Assembly (NCBI RefSeq): GCF_039555335.1
Contig: NC_092640.1
Location: 30,944,204 to 31,008,203, forward strand
Source of the DNA: Amphiura filiformis
Lineage: Eukaryota; Echinodermata; Ophiuroidea; Amphilepidida; Amphiuridae
Reading direction: 5' to 3'
Length of the DNA: 64,000 nucleotides
Part shown: positions 23,931 to 35,859 of the stretch, one piece after another
Position numbering within the stretch: position 1 is the stretch's first letter
Layout: every line of letters starts with the position of its first letter
Program-made: the position numbers and the translations under genes
Notes under the pieces: model-generated
What the model saw: only the letters and a program-made list of their open reading frames with translations
Database searches by the model: none
What the model was told of the DNA's origin: nothing

Positions 23931-25095
23931 AGGATAGTGATTGACTTGCGATTAATGTTACTTTTTCGAGGTTAAGAAAGTATTTAGATGATTTTTCACC
24001 TTCTTCGATCCATTTTGTCTTAGATCTAATTTGTAAACCTTTCATATAGTGCTCAGTACAAACCTCATACTCAAGTTTCAATTTGTTATAAACACATTTG
24101 AAGTTGTCGTCACTGGGATTTTTTACAGTGTTAACATAGGCTTCTTGAAGTTTACACTCAATTTCAGAAATTCTGTTTTTCTTATACCGGTTACACCTAG
24201 ATGCAAATTCGATACTGAAAGAACGAATTTTATTTTTACATAAAGACCAGAGGTCAGCACAAGATAAAAATTCACCATAAGTATTTACACATTCATCAAT
24301 CATAGTTAGTAAATTCTCAGAGTAATCATAATTTTTTAGTAACTCATTGTTGAATTTCCAGTAACTATTACCTCTTATGACATTATCAAAAGAAAGACAC
24401 ATATGAACTGCTAAATGATCAGTTCTTGCTACTGTTAATATATCAACAGATTTTGTTGCAACATCCATGGTAGATGGTATAAACCAATAATCAAGAGTAC
24501 TGCATATATATGGCTTATTTTGTTTCCAAGTATATCTTACTTCATTAGGACCATGTTTAACACGCCATATATCAATAAACTCATTTTCAACAAGAAAATC
24601 ATTAATAATATTAGCACACATAGGGCTTGGTGTATTACCACCAATTTTATCAACAGATGGATTCAACACAGTATTCAAATCACCACCAATAATAACATGC
24701 CCATCACTACTATTTTCTTGGATAGCACTGATCATTTTCTTAAGAAATGTCTTACGGTCATCGATACCATTAGGTGCATACACATTCCATAAATAATATA
24801 TCTCATTGTTGATAGGAAGTTTTACACATAAAAGTCTTCCTTCATCATCACCGTATACTTTTTCACATTTAACATCAACATCGTTTTTTATACCAATTAA
24901 AACACCACGACTATGATTTGTGCCATGATTAGCAAAAAAGGTGCCACCCCACTCTCTTTCCCAGGTAGCAATATCTTTATCATTACAATAAACTTCTTGC
25001 ATGAAAACAAAGTGAGATTTTTGACGTTTAAGCCAAGTGAAAATTGACTTTTTGAAATTACGCAAGCCACGAACATTAATTGTTATAAAATTATA
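23929..25095 (-). pseudogene. LINE APE-like endonuclease
   Basis: Motifs in order: FITINVRGLRNFKKSIF (N-terminal strand), VFMQEVYCN (catalytic Glu), WNVYAPNG, HVIIGGDLNTVLNPSVDK (catalytic Asp and Asn), CSTLDYWFIP and VARTDHLAVHMCL (TDH in place of the usual SDH). This is the apurinic-type endonuclease that nicks the target for target-primed reverse transcription. The open frame spans about 378 codons from 25065. The first residues are cut by the mariner at 25096. Confidence 0.85.
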
Positions 25096-26214
25096 CAGGG
25101 TGTATCAAAATGATTGGTACCGACGACTTTTCATTTTTTGCCGAATTATTTTACTATTTTGTGTACCAGTTTGGGGTTAAATGTTTAAATATTTGTAATT
25201 ATAATAGTTTTATCTTCTCTAAGAATTTTAGATCATAAAGATAGCGCATTCTTGTCAGAAGTTACGTGATTCTAAAGGAAAGTAAGCGTTTTTACACTTT
25301 TCATCGCAACGCTGGATCAGTAGCGCACCATTTTCAAAGCTCTATTTTGCTACAGATGCCTTTTGTGAATGATATGTTGAAAATCATGGAAATGCTCAAT
25401 TTTTCCCTTACCTATTTCTTCATTCATAATATTATATAAATGTTCTAATCATTGGTTGAGAGTAATATTATTGACTTGACTAATTTATGTGGGGTAAAAG
25501 AAATTTGTGTATCAACGGCTTCCAGGGCGGTAATTTAAATTGTAGTATTGAGTTTACTAAGTAGATGGTGTGGCAGAATGGCTATAGACTGTAGACATTG
25601 TAGGTTAGGTTAGACCTGGTAAAAGTTATTGGAATGGCTCCACAGTATTCCACACTTCAGCATGCTTTCATAGTAAAGAATCACTGGTTGACACGAAGCT
25701 ATGGAGGAGTGCAGAGAAGATTTAGAAGACAGTTTTCAAGAGCAAGGAGTATCCCATGCAAACTTGCTATAATTTGCAATGTTTCAAACTTTTATATGGG
25801 CAGTTACAGAATGGATCCATCCCCGGTGTTAAGTTCATTCAAGATAGAGCTTCACCTCACACTGCCAGAGTCGTAAGGCAGGGACTTCAGGAACTGACTT
25901 TCTAAAAGCATGTGTAAAGCAATTTTATGTTATGTAGACTAAGATATTGAAGAGCATGAATGCAATAAATAGTTCAAGCAGTGAACCTATTCATTTTGTG
26001 TTGTGTAAGTAAAACCATGTTTACGTCGATCTTCGTTTAAATGACAATAGCTCCCAGATGCATCAACCTATCATCTTCATATTATTAGATCGATAAGTTA
26101 ACATATGATCCTTTCTATTTATTGTAAAAAACTATATTAATTAGCAGTTTTATATTTTTGATATATTTTTGAAAATGTCACATAGCCCGGTACCAATCAT
26201 TTTGATACACCCTG
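25096..26214 (+). mobile_element. Mariner-like transposon, internally deleted
   Basis: Perfect ends cagggtgtatcaaaatgatt and the complement, extending through ggtacc, are flanked by TA (25094-25095 and 26215-26216). It sits in the 5' region of the Tx1-like LINE and so post-dates it. Internally there are remnants of a transposase (25634-25905). Length is about 1.1 kb, shorter than typical 1.3-1.5 kb autonomous relatives. Confidence 0.92.
25634..25905 (+). pseudogene. Mariner-type transposase remnant
   Basis: The first frame begins APQYSTLQHAFIVKNHWLT and continues GVQRRFRRQF, like the N-terminal helix-turn-helix (DUF4817-type) of transposases encoded by such elements. After about 45 residues the frame changes and reads FIQDRASPHTARVVRQGLQ. 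That equals the FQQDGA.PHTA..VR.FL block around the second catalytic Asp of DDE/DDD transposases. The intervening catalytic domain is deleted and the third acidic residue is missing, so it is non-functional. Confidence 0.8.
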
Positions 26215-26216
26215 TA

Positions 26217-26500
26217 CATGTTTGACATTAAAATATATTAACACTATTAAAACATTGGTAAAACCAATTTTCAATAAAATACACTGTTTATCAACCTCAG
26301 TTTTTGAGTGATAATGGGTTCACTATTTTGTGACCACTGACTCTAGATTTTTGCCCATCAGAAATTGTCACTTGATCAGACATGTCAGAGTCAAAGTCTG
26401 GTTTTTCACTTTTGTCCGGAGTTCTTTCTTTGCGTTTTGTTGCATTTTTGCTGGGTGACGAGGATACAAAGCTAAGAGTCACTTGTTTTTTCTTTCCGCC
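26217..26500 (-). pseudogene. Probable LINE ORF1 remnant
   Basis: The minus strand upstream of the endonuclease has a 61-codon ORF (26297-26482) rich in Lys, Ser and Asp, with NATKRKERTPDKSEKPDFDS. Its place, strand and charge fit the C-terminal end of an ORF1 in a two-ORF LINE. It has no recognisable domain and is cut off on its 5' side by tandem repeats at 26520. Confidence 0.45.
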
Positions 26501-26519
26501 GAGTGAAAGAGGAGTTAAT

Positions 26520-27190
26520 TATTTGGTATGATACCATTTGTCACTAAAACACCATTTGAATGCCATTTCAGAGTTACGAATCGGCCATTTTGAATATCTC
26601 GGATTGCCCAAGGGTGGCAATTTTACACCTCCTAGAATCTTATTCTACACCACTCAAAGATCATTTATCAGCAAAAAAATAATCTTTAACTGCCCAGACA
26701 AGTATTTGGTATGATACCTTTTGTCAATAAAACACCATTTGAATGCTATTTTAGAGATACGTGGCGGCATTCTTGAATATCTCGGATTGCCCAAGGGTGA
26801 CAATTTCACACCCCTTAGAATCTTATCCTACACCACTCAAAGATCATTTATCAGCAAAAAAATAATCTTTAACTGCCCAGACAAGTATTTGGTATGATAC
26901 CTTTTGTCAATAAAACACCATTTGAATGCTATTTCAGAGATACGCGGCGGCCATCTTGAATATCTCGGATTGCCTTTCACACCCCTTAGAATCTTATTCT
27001 ACACTACTCAAAGATCATTTATCAGCAAAAAACAAACTTTAACTGCCCAAAACATAGTTATTTGGTATGATACCTTTTGTCACTAAAACACCATTTGAAT
27101 GTTATTTCAGAGTTACGTGGCGGCCATCTTGAATATCTCGGATTGCCCAAGGGTGACGATTTTACATCCCACGGAATCTTCAACTGGCAA
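26520..27190 (+). repeat. ~183-bp tandem repeat, four units
   Basis: Units start at 26520, 26703, 26886 and 27059 with tatttggtatgatacc, and each contains cggccat or cggcat followed by cttgaatatctcggattgcc. Spacing is 183, 183 and 173 bp. The third unit has a deletion after ggattgcc. Short ORFs inside are repeat artefacts. Confidence 0.95.
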
Positions 27191-27299
27191 AACCATCTAA
27201 CCCCCAAAATATGGTGTTTTTGTATGGAAAGTGGTACTTCTCCATCTGTTTTTTTTAACAGTTTTCCGCCATAATTTTTCCATCTGTTTATGATATCTA

Positions 27300-27830
27300 T
27301 CGACTCACTGAGTACTTTTTCTTCTATATCCTTGATGCATGCTTGCTGTGTTGGAGTGGACTAGGCTTTTTACTGATCTATTCTGTTCATACATTGCCTT
27401 GGATTTTCCGGTTGCATCAGTCTCTGATCTGTTACAATATTTTTCAAGCCATGTTTTCTTGTCTATTCGGATCCTCCTCTGGATCTCAGCACACAGTTCT
27501 TTGTATCGATGTTTCTGGTTTGCAGTGTTACTCTGTTTGCACAACCTGCTCTTTCCACAGCTAGATCAAGCACTTCTTGACCAATCCATGGCTTTTGAGC
27601 TCTTTTCAGGAACTCCTTTGGCTCATCCAATAATTGTTTGCTCAGCTGTCTGTGTTTTGCACGTTACCCACAACGGATCAGGTTTGGATTCAATTGATGT
27701 ATTTCGGTTCATTGCTTCGTTTCTGAACTGTTGTTCAGTTTCATGCTCAAACTTGGCCTTCATGTTGGGGTCATTCAGCCTCTTAACATTCAGTTTGCCT
27801 GATATTATCTTTGGCAGGGCAGCGGAAAAT
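27300..27830 (-). pseudogene. RTE-like LINE fragment (EN-RT linker)
   Basis: On the minus strand, over several frames: KLNVKRLNDPNMKAKFEHE, IESKPDPLWV, CAEIQRRIRIDKKTWLEKYC. This is the spacer between endonuclease and RT of LINEs often annotated as craniofacial development protein 2-like. Stops and frameshifts are frequent. It differs from the linker in the RTE-like element at 48888-52416, so it comes from a different subfamily. Confidence 0.65.
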
Positions 27831-27999
27831 AATTTCCTTTCTGGAAATATTTGGAATATTTTCTGCGAGCGCGGAGCCGGAGCGCGAATATATGAACGGG
27901 TGGGGCCAGGGGCGAAGTCTCAGCGGGGGTCATCGCCCAGGCAAGAGACAGCCGTTGTATATACGAATTACAATCAGGTAAAACATTTTGCAAAATATA

Positions 28000-30766
28000 T
28001 ATCAAATATCGGAAAATTCAAATATGAAAAAAAAAAAAATCTAAAAAACGTGACCTTATTTTTCTAATTTTTGGGTTGGAAAATATGTGTTTTCGGCATG
28101 TCACCAAGTCAACTTAATTTATGAAAACAGATAATTTGTTTAAAAAGAATAATGATCTAAGAACGTTATTTATTGTTTTTGTCTTGACCCTTGACTCTCG
28201 TCCCCTGTCAAACTTCACGAGTCTCATCAACAGACTGATATTTTTGACATGATCGCTTTGTTTCTTTTAGGGGGCTAAAACAGACAATAATTATTGACAC
28301 TTCAAACCTTAGATTATTCTTTACTGTAGCAAATTCGATCAATGTAAGATATATTTTCATAAAATCTTATTAAAAATTATGCCACGAACTACTGTAAAAG
28401 TGGTCGTAGGGGAGACCGGGGATGGACGTTACAAAATTTACATTTTGCACCATATAATTCCAATAAAAGAACTCAAACACTCCATCTTGGGTCTGTGGTT
28501 AGCACATTATGTTTACTAAAACTTGGGGCATACAAAACATGAAAACATCAAACAACTAATTAACTAGTAATTAATTAATGAAGGTAATTTTGTAACAACT
28601 TACCCCGCATACCGGGTAAGTTGTTACCTCATGGGGGTAAGTTGTTACAATGTAGGCATTTAGAAGCATTTAGATCATTTTTATTCTATATTAAGTTCAT
28701 TTATATTAGACTATGATGCTCTATGGTCAGCCGCTGCAACTCGCAAAAAAAATCACCATATTCCAACACACGTTGGACAGCAGCTTCCATTACATTAAGG
28801 GTAGAGATAATAGAATTTTTTACCAAAGTAACATATTCTTGTTTATACCATGATATTGTTGTATCTCAATACTATCACAACTTCAGCTGCGTAACTTACC
28901 TAAAACGTGGTTCTTTTAATTAAAAATACAATAAATAAAATCACTCTGCGCTTTTAGTACTGACCAGACTATAGTAATATTTTTTTTTCTGTGCACACGA
29001 TACAATATTATGCAATACTAGCAGCTAATATTAATCATGCTTTAGTGGGCAAGTACCTCTAACTGGTATTGAAATTTGTCTTGTCCGGGGGGAGCTCAGT
29101 GGCGTTATTTTCTAGGGTCTATGGTGAAGGTGACTGATGCGTAGTAGGCCTATGTAGGGCTGTAAAAAACCTGTTCAGTGATTTCATCCGGAGAATGTAG
29201 AAATCCATGAATCAGCCAAATTTAGATTTTAGCACCTTGCCCAGCACCTTTGTTAGTTTCCATGTGCAAACATTAAGCCCTGTATCAAAGACAAAATAAG
29301 TTATTTTACATGAATCTGTAATTTCTCTACTCAGTAGAGAAATTAGCGACATGCATTTGAACGGGGCTTCAACTTTATCAATAGGGCCTACTGCTGCTTT
29401 CCTCGGTTCTTGCCAAAACGTTTAAAAATATCTAATGACAATTTTAATGATTTATCCTTCACTTTTGGGCATTTTATATACAATTTAAATTTGTTTTACC
29501 ATTTTATACTTTCGCTGGGATCACTGAATAACCCTTAAATTAAGACCCCCCATTCGCTATCACCCAGAACACATGGTTTGCCATCCACCACCCCTCTCCC
29601 CCACCCCCACACACACTTTTTTCCCATTGGATCTATCGTCATCCTGATTCAGACGCTTTTATTGTTTCATTTACAACTTTTATTATATTTATCACTGATC
29701 ATGCTGATGATGTTGCCGAATAGTCTTTTGAGATTAGCAGGCCTCATTCTCATATAATTGAAGTGCTCCCCCGAATAGGAAGATAATGGCATGCTTATGC
29801 TTAGTTTTGACATGTAAGAATACAAAATGATTTCCTGAGTTCTTAATGGGGAGTTATAAGCTCCATTGCAAAGTGAAAGCAGAGCGAGGTGTGTGGATGT
29901 GAGGGGCATGTGTTGTGTTTATGGCCCGGGGTTTATGGGGGAGGGGTGGGTGATAACAGCTGCCTGGTATCATTCAACATTTCTGATACTGTTACGGCTT
30001 GAAATTTGAAGGCAGTGGGACATAAGATGCTCTCAGGAACAACTTTTACCACCTGATGAACAATCTCAAATGCTCTACTTTGCACCAACATGACAGTATA
30101 GATTAGGCCCATGAAAGTCAATTCCGAGTTTATCGTCACTTTTTTTCCCAGGTTGGTGAGGTGACTTTTTCATTTTTCATTATTTCATTAGATTTCATTA
30201 TTGACCTAAAATGCGTGTTGATTTAAAGCCAAACTCATACATGTGATTTATAAACATGTTTTTTATATGGGTAAGGACTAGAAAAGTTAGAATAAAGTTA
30301 TGAATATATGTTTTATAAACGAAAATATATGTTTCCAATAATGCTAAAACTGGTGAAAACACTGATACTTTGGAAATAATGAATTATTTATTATGCATTT
30401 TTGAAAATTTGACGCGGATATTTTTGGTTTCCAAAAAGTGCCGCGGGCGGGGGACGATAAACTCGGAATCGACTTTCACACGCCTTATAGGAAATATATT
30501 CCATCAGTTAATGGTTTTATAGTTTATTATTTCGGTTTACCAAAAATGAAGAAATAATATCAGTAATAACTGTAAAAAATGGTTTATGTCCAGTTGCAGC
30601 CAAATAATGGGATAAATTAAAAAATAACGATATTCCTAAACCAACAAACCTATAACTCACGATAATAAACTCTCTTTATTTCCCATTCATTTATCTAATG
30701 TAAATAACAAAGAGACGCTTATTATACGCCAGACTGAGCACAGCTGTTGCAAAATTGATCAAGATC
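28000..30766. other. Anonymous intronic DNA
   Basis: No gene recognised. Near 28411 a ggggagaccggggatgg block faces its complement near 40785-40799, and gtaagttgttac motifs cluster at 28605-28650. The stretch 29940-30480 carries a fold: attccgagtttatcgtc at 30120 and gataaactcggaatcgac at 30457. Confidence 0.4.
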
Positions 30767-31036
30767 CAGGTGGTGGTCGCCGTGCATTCTCTAAATTCAG
30801 TAAATTTCCATCGTCAACCGTGTAATTGAATGGGATTATTTTGAAATTTTAAAACGCTTGAAATATCACAAACAAATAGGCCTATGTTAATAAATAATAT
30901 AAATACATGCTAAAACCGTTGGGGTTCGATAGTGAACCCCACAAAACTAACCGAGTATATGGAAAATACCATTCATGCCATACGGCCGGGCGGTTTCACA
31001 AGTTGCCGGCTCTATCATCATGCCACTCGCCGCCTG
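30767..31036 (-). mobile_element. hAT-like MITE family H, copy 2
   Basis: Same element as at 14344 and 41266 but inverted: it begins caggtggtggtcgc and ends ccactcgccgcctg. Flanking 8-bp repeats are tcaagatc (30759-30766) and tcaagacc (31037-31044), one mismatch. The inner block ggccgggcggtttcacaagt is shared by all three copies. Confidence 0.88.
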
Positions 31037-31206
31037 TCAAGACCCAAAAACTTCTGAACACATTACCACAGACATTACAGTAGGATCAAGGACGTTGGTT
31101 CGAATCAATTGTTTAAAATCAATCAATATGGGAAAGAATCAGAATTCCAATACGCTCACTGCATTATGTCAGAATCGGAAAAGATAACATATTGACACGT
31201 TGTAAC

Positions 31207-31877
31207 TAAACTCAACCCAGAAAGTATCGAAACGATTATATATGATCAGATATATCGAGAACTGAAATATATAGCAAAAAGTTATTTAATGTATATAAAG
31301 CGCAGCTTTCTCCTGCGCATTTTGATACCTCTTTTGTTGCTCTACGATATCATTTGGTCGAGTTATGTGTGCTTGAGTAGCTTCAAGTCGGATTTTGAAA
31401 GTTGCACTTAGCTCCTATTCAAGCCAAATGCGTTCGTCGTGTACACCCCCCCCCCACACACACACAAAATCAAGACAAAGGACACCGATGTGCTCTGTTT
31501 ACTTAACCATGAACTTAACTTTATTTTACTCCTTCGACTTCGACTTCCAACTTCAATACTTGCTACCCTGACTTATCTCATGAACTCTTTCTGCTGACAT
31601 CTCAATACTGGGTGTGCCCACCATCACTGTCTATCACTGCCTGGATTCGTCGTCTAGGGTCTTGAATAGGAGCTAAGTGCAACTTTCAAAATCCGACTTG
31701 AAGCCACTCAAGCGCCCATAACTCGACCAAATGATATCGTAAAGCAACAAAAGAGGTGTCAAAATGCGCGGGAGAAAGCTGCGCTTTATATACATTAAAT
31801 AAGTTTTTGCTATATATTCCAGTTTCCGATATATCTGACCATCTATAATCGTTTCGATACTTTCTGGGTTGAGTTTA
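31207..31877. repeat. Large inverted repeat, ~217-bp arms
   Basis: The arm at 31207-31423 pairs with 31661-31877 (taaactcaacccagaaagta; caagtcggattttgaaagtt). The spacer is about 237 bp. On the minus strand the spacer reads RRRIQAVIDSDGGHTQY just before a stop (about 31604-31660), like the C-terminal tail of Tc1/mariner-type transposases. It is therefore probably a decayed fold-back or a DNA transposon with long inverted ends. Confidence 0.75.
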
Positions 31878-32344
31878 GGTGTTAACGTATGACTGGTGGA
31901 GTGCTCAGTTTTGCAATATATGCTCATAAGTTTGCCAATAGCAAAGATCAAGGATCTGGAATAAGTCATAGTTGAACCGGAATATATTTGCCAACTATGT
32001 TCTACGTTGGAGGTAAGTTCATAATGTTCTTCATAATCATAGCAAGAACAGAAAATACACTGGCAAAAATGCAACTTTTACTAAAACGCCATATTCCGCG
32101 ATAGTCCATATTTACGTGACTTTGGCGAACACTTTTGGTTCTCGTTTAAATTCTACCGATAGCACAGTCGATCTAATGTTATCTGCGGTTAGAGGACAGT
32201 TTAGAGAACTCTTTTGGCTGGTTGTTTGGTAAAAAAAACCCATAATTTTTAAAATATCGGGATTCAAGCAGGCGACCCGCATGCTGTGCAAAAGACGTTG
32301 CAAATTGTCAATGAAAGAGCTTATAAATTAAAATCACGGACATT

Positions 32345-32640
32345 AAGCTCCACAATAGGCATCTACATTCCAAGCGGAAACGCTTTTCAGAAACATACCC
32401 ATCTTTTTCAGCAATCGCTGAAACCTAAATATGCAATTCCAGGCGATTTGTAAAAAATAGCGTCAGCATATTTGACTATGAACTTGGGACACCGAAACAA
32501 ATGCTTGCATTGGTGCCAGACCTATTATAATGATACGATAATTAGGCCCTCAATAATGGCTTTCATTTTAACCGTTATTTATTAAACTGAGATTTTTACT
32601 TTTTGAGAAATTAATGAATTTATCGAAAAACTTTCCGGAG
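32345..32640 (-). repeat. Dispersed repeat R2, copy 1
   Basis: The reverse complement matches 62730-63005, including attaatttctcaaaaagtaa, tcaaatgaaagccattattg-like and gaaaagcgtttccgcttgga blocks. Neither copy has coding potential. Confidence 0.75.
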
Positions 32641-32984
32641 ATCGTCACCTTAGTTGCTCCACCCCTTAAGAGGTGTTTTCCCCTCTCTGTCTTCCTTTTC
32701 CAGATTCTTGGCATCATTAACAGTAGAGCATTACAGCTCTAGGTAAAGCAAAATACACAGTAAACACATGAAATATTTAAACCTGAAAATTGAAACAAAA
32801 TTTAGTTCAACACATGTAAAATGTAATTCGGGTAGGTTGTTACATGGGGTAGGTTGTTACAGTGTTACAACTATCCCCATAGGGAGTTTTGCACACATAA
32901 GCCATTATAACACAACCCTGAGGCAGAATTACAGGTCATGACTCGGGGATATATATATTAGTGACCTACACATACAATATTATT

Positions 32985-33019
<35 letters not shown>

Positions 33020-33356
33020 TTAAGTCATATTTTACCAGGGCATGCAGGGTAGCCCAGTCAGTGCATAGCACATGATATACATAGGGGCCCTGGAGAACAT
33101 TATACACAATATAAAACTAGATTGTTAAAATTACATAATTATATATACAAAGTTCAATTAAATATATAAAAACTACATAACAATTTAAAACACAACAATA
33201 ATATTATTATATACAATTATTGTTATATGAGTATTGATAAAACTAAAATGACAAAAGAATAATAAAATATTATCATAGCACACACGAAGGAAATACAATT
33301 CACATAAAACATAAAATACAATAATAATAAGAGACATATAATCTGAATTGCCATTA

Positions 33357-34059
33357 TTAACTGAGATGTTCAAAGATTGTTGATTTAAATGAATATAAGT
33401 TATTTATTGCACGAATATGATGTGGTAATTTGTTCCATTCTATTGCACCTTGGTATTGAAATGAGCGCAAGTGACTTTCATTGATGGCAAGAAGTTTATC
33501 GGCACTTGACCTAGTATTCACATTATGCGTGTTATTTACAAACTTAAATTTACAGCTTAGATAAGAAGGAACAAGATCATTTAAACATTTAAACACAATA
33601 ATGCACTTGTGAATTAACCATCGATTTTTAATGTTAATCCACCCAAGTTTATGACGAAGCTCTGTAGCACTATGCCAGGGGGGATAACCTGTTATTGCCC
33701 TGGCAGCCCTATTCTGAAGTTTTTCTAGTCGATCAAGATTTAGGCCACTGCAGCTACTAAAAGCAACATCACAATAATCAAAAACTGGTAAAATCATGGA
33801 TTTGTACAAAATATTCAAAGTATTGATGTTGAGGCAAGACCGGAGTCTGCGGACAATTCCAATTCTTTTACTAATCTTATTACATAACTTTTCAGTGTTA
33901 CAGTTCCAATTCATATGTTCATCAATAATTACACCCAGATATTTGCAATGGGAAACTCTGCATAATTCTTCATTATTAACAATTGCACGAACATATTTGA
34001 AATTTACCAGTCTCTGGGGTGTGCCAATAAGCATAAGATTGGTCTTTTTTTACATTTAA
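33357..34059 (-). pseudogene. LINE RT, thumb to C-terminus
   Basis: Reads KTNLMLIGTPQR, CKYLGVIIDEHMNWNC, then LPVFDYCDVAFSSCSG, KLQNRAARAITGYPP, LGWINIKNRWLIHK, FQYQGAIEWNKLPHHIR and stops. The 225-codon frame is open, so this part is well preserved. It matches the end of CR1/L2/Jockey-type polyproteins. Confidence 0.85.
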
Positions 34060-34521
34060 AGCCATATTATAACATTTTCAAACAAAATAGATTAGCATTT
34101 CTTTGCCATAAAATGTTAGCTTTTACTCTCATATATATCCCCTTTTATTTTTGAGCCGAACAACTACGGCAAAGCAAAGAAAATTTGAATTTACTACCAG
34201 CGCACATGTCGCCATTACGTACCACTCCTTCGGTCATGTTGTGGTACGACCCTTTGATGTGCATATCACCGTCCCGCACGCCGTGTACGTACTGTGTGTT
34301 ATGAACATCGTGTATGCGTTCGACTAATAATTCCGTCGTAATAATAAAGCGCCGAATCCGGCGTTTTATTCAAAATCTCGGATTTTGACAAAACTACAGC
34401 ACCTAGAGTCTTGATTTTTGCAGGGTATATTGGTTTAATAAAGTACAATTTAATCGTGTAAAAAAAGGAATTTTAAAAATTCAGTGAGGGCGTCTTCCTC
34501 AGCAAATGTTATAATATGGCT
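34060..34521. mobile_element. TTAA-flanked MITE inside LINE RT
   Basis: Ends agccatattataacattt and aaatgttataatatggct are perfect complements. TTAA lies at 34056-34059 and 34522-34525. Excision to one TTAA restores the LINE coding across the site (SKLAL then NVKKTN). A TTAA target with short inverted ends suggests piggyBac-like mobilisation; no transposase is present. Confidence 0.85.
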
Positions 34522-34970
34522 TTAATGCGAGTTTGCTTTGACACAACCATTTACCAACATTGTCTAGCTGAACATTTAAAACAGACTGCAGATTTTCAGA
34601 ATCATTAGAGGCATAAAACAGAGCTGTATCATCGGCATATAAAACAACTTTACATTTATCATCAATTACACTTGTCATATCATTAATATATAAAATGAAT
34701 AAAATTGAGCAGTATTGAGCCCTGTGGCACGCCGGTCTCAATTTTCAAAGAATCAGATAAAACACTATTAATAACAACGGACTGATACCGGGAAGTTAAG
34801 TAATTTGTGAACCATTTATGCTCAGTACCTTTAATTCCTAAATTGCACAATTTGGATAAAAGAATTTCATGATTGACAGTGTCGAACGCTTTTTTTAAGT
34901 CTAAAAATATTTACCATAACAAGCTAGCATTTTTTTAAGTCTAAAAATATTTACCATAACAACCCAGCAA
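34522..34970 (-). pseudogene. LINE RT, palm region
   Basis: Reads LKKAFDTVNHEILLSKL, KWFTNYLTSRYQSVV, ETGVPQGSIL and VVLYADDTALFYASND, so both catalytic Asp motifs are visible. A frameshift lies just after GSIL near 34715. The 5' edge ends in a 40-bp tandem duplication (34890-34922 and 34930-34962) next to the CCCAGC-type MITE. Confidence 0.8.
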
Positions 34971-35653
34971 ACACAAAAACGTTTTAAAAACATTTTAAAT
35001 AAGTTATATTTTGGCTTTAGGTTTAGGTAAAAACGTTTTAATAACATTAAAATGTCGAGTTATATAAAGGTCATGATAACGTTTTAAAACGTTTTGTATG
35101 AAAACACACTACAACAATATTTTTAAATGTTTTCAAAAAATGTTATTGTAAACTATTTTTGCAAACATTTTTGCCAAATATTGTGTCAATACTTAAATAA
35201 CATTATGTTAAAATATTTGAACCCAGCAAACACAGAAATGTTCTTAAAATGTTTTTTTCAAAACCTTTTAATAACATTTAAATATCGGGTTATATAAAGG
35301 TCATGAAAACGTTTTTAAAACGTTATTGAAAATATTTTGGGCAAACATTTTCGCAAAATATTTTTCAACCCAAAAATAACATTCTGTTTAGAATGTTTTG
35401 TATCAAGTTTTCAAGAATGTTTTTGGAATGTTATTAAAACGTTTTTATACCCTTTATATAACCCGACATTTAAACGTTTTCTGTAAAACATTTTTGTTTG
35501 CTGAGCAGTAGATTATCAAAAAATGTTTTTTAAGGTTATAAAAACGTTTTATACTCTTAATATACCCTTTATATAACCCGACATTTAAACGTTTTCTGAC
35601 AAGCTTTTATAACCTTTTGCGAATGACGTCGAAAACGTTTTGTGTTTGCTGGG
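34963..35653. mobile_element. CCCAGCAAACAC-type MITE, long composite copy
   Basis: Outer ends cccagcaaacacaaaa and ttttgtgtttgctggg match the 215-bp copy at 4668. A second internal start (cccagcaaacacag at 35223) and an internal end (tttgtttgctgagc near 35497) show nested or tandemly multiplied units. Many aaaacgtttt and gtcgggttatataaa blocks lie on both strands. AA flanks both ends, which may be a 2-bp duplication. Confidence 0.75.
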
Positions 35654-35859
35654 AAGCTAGCATTATGCACCTCCAGTCGTTAGAGCTATTACAATATTAC
35701 AATTTTGTCTAAAAATTACTTGGAAAGGACAAAAAAAATGTTTTGACTTAACTTTTTAGTAGAATAATGGAGAAAGCTCGCGATTGGCAGTATACCTTAG
35801 TGATGTGATGTGGCAACATATGGATATCAGTTAGCCTGCACTCTCTTATTCTAGCTTGG

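Larger units (their letters stand above)
20415..26500 (-). mobile_element. Tx1/L1-like LINE, near complete but disrupted
   Basis: Reading on the minus strand from about 26.5 kb to 20.4 kb: an ORF1-like remnant, an APE-type endonuclease, RT with FADDTT, and a C-terminal Cys/His region. It is interrupted by a mariner (25096-26214) and by about 0.9 kb carrying a tRNA-like sequence (22755-23635). The stop codon of the last ORF (20415-20417) lies exactly where the inverted plus-strand copy begins, so no 3' UTR remains. Frameshifts near 23940, 22200 and 21495 make it inactive. The Tx1/L1 placement is inferred from domain order and RT motifs. Confidence 0.85.
32985..34970 (-). mobile_element. CR1/L2-like LINE, 5'-truncated, split by a MITE
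   Basis: The minus-strand element runs from about 34970 (truncated in RT) to a (AAAT)n tail at about 32985-33022. A 3' UTR of about 340 bp follows the stop at 33357. A 462-bp TTAA-flanked MITE interrupts the RT between KLAL and NVKKTNLMLIG. Removing it would rejoin the reading. Confidence 0.85.

Noticed and set aside
27339..28067. 242-codon plus-strand ORF
   Set aside because: The opposite strand carries RTE-like linker motifs; the plus frame is a shadow with biased composition.
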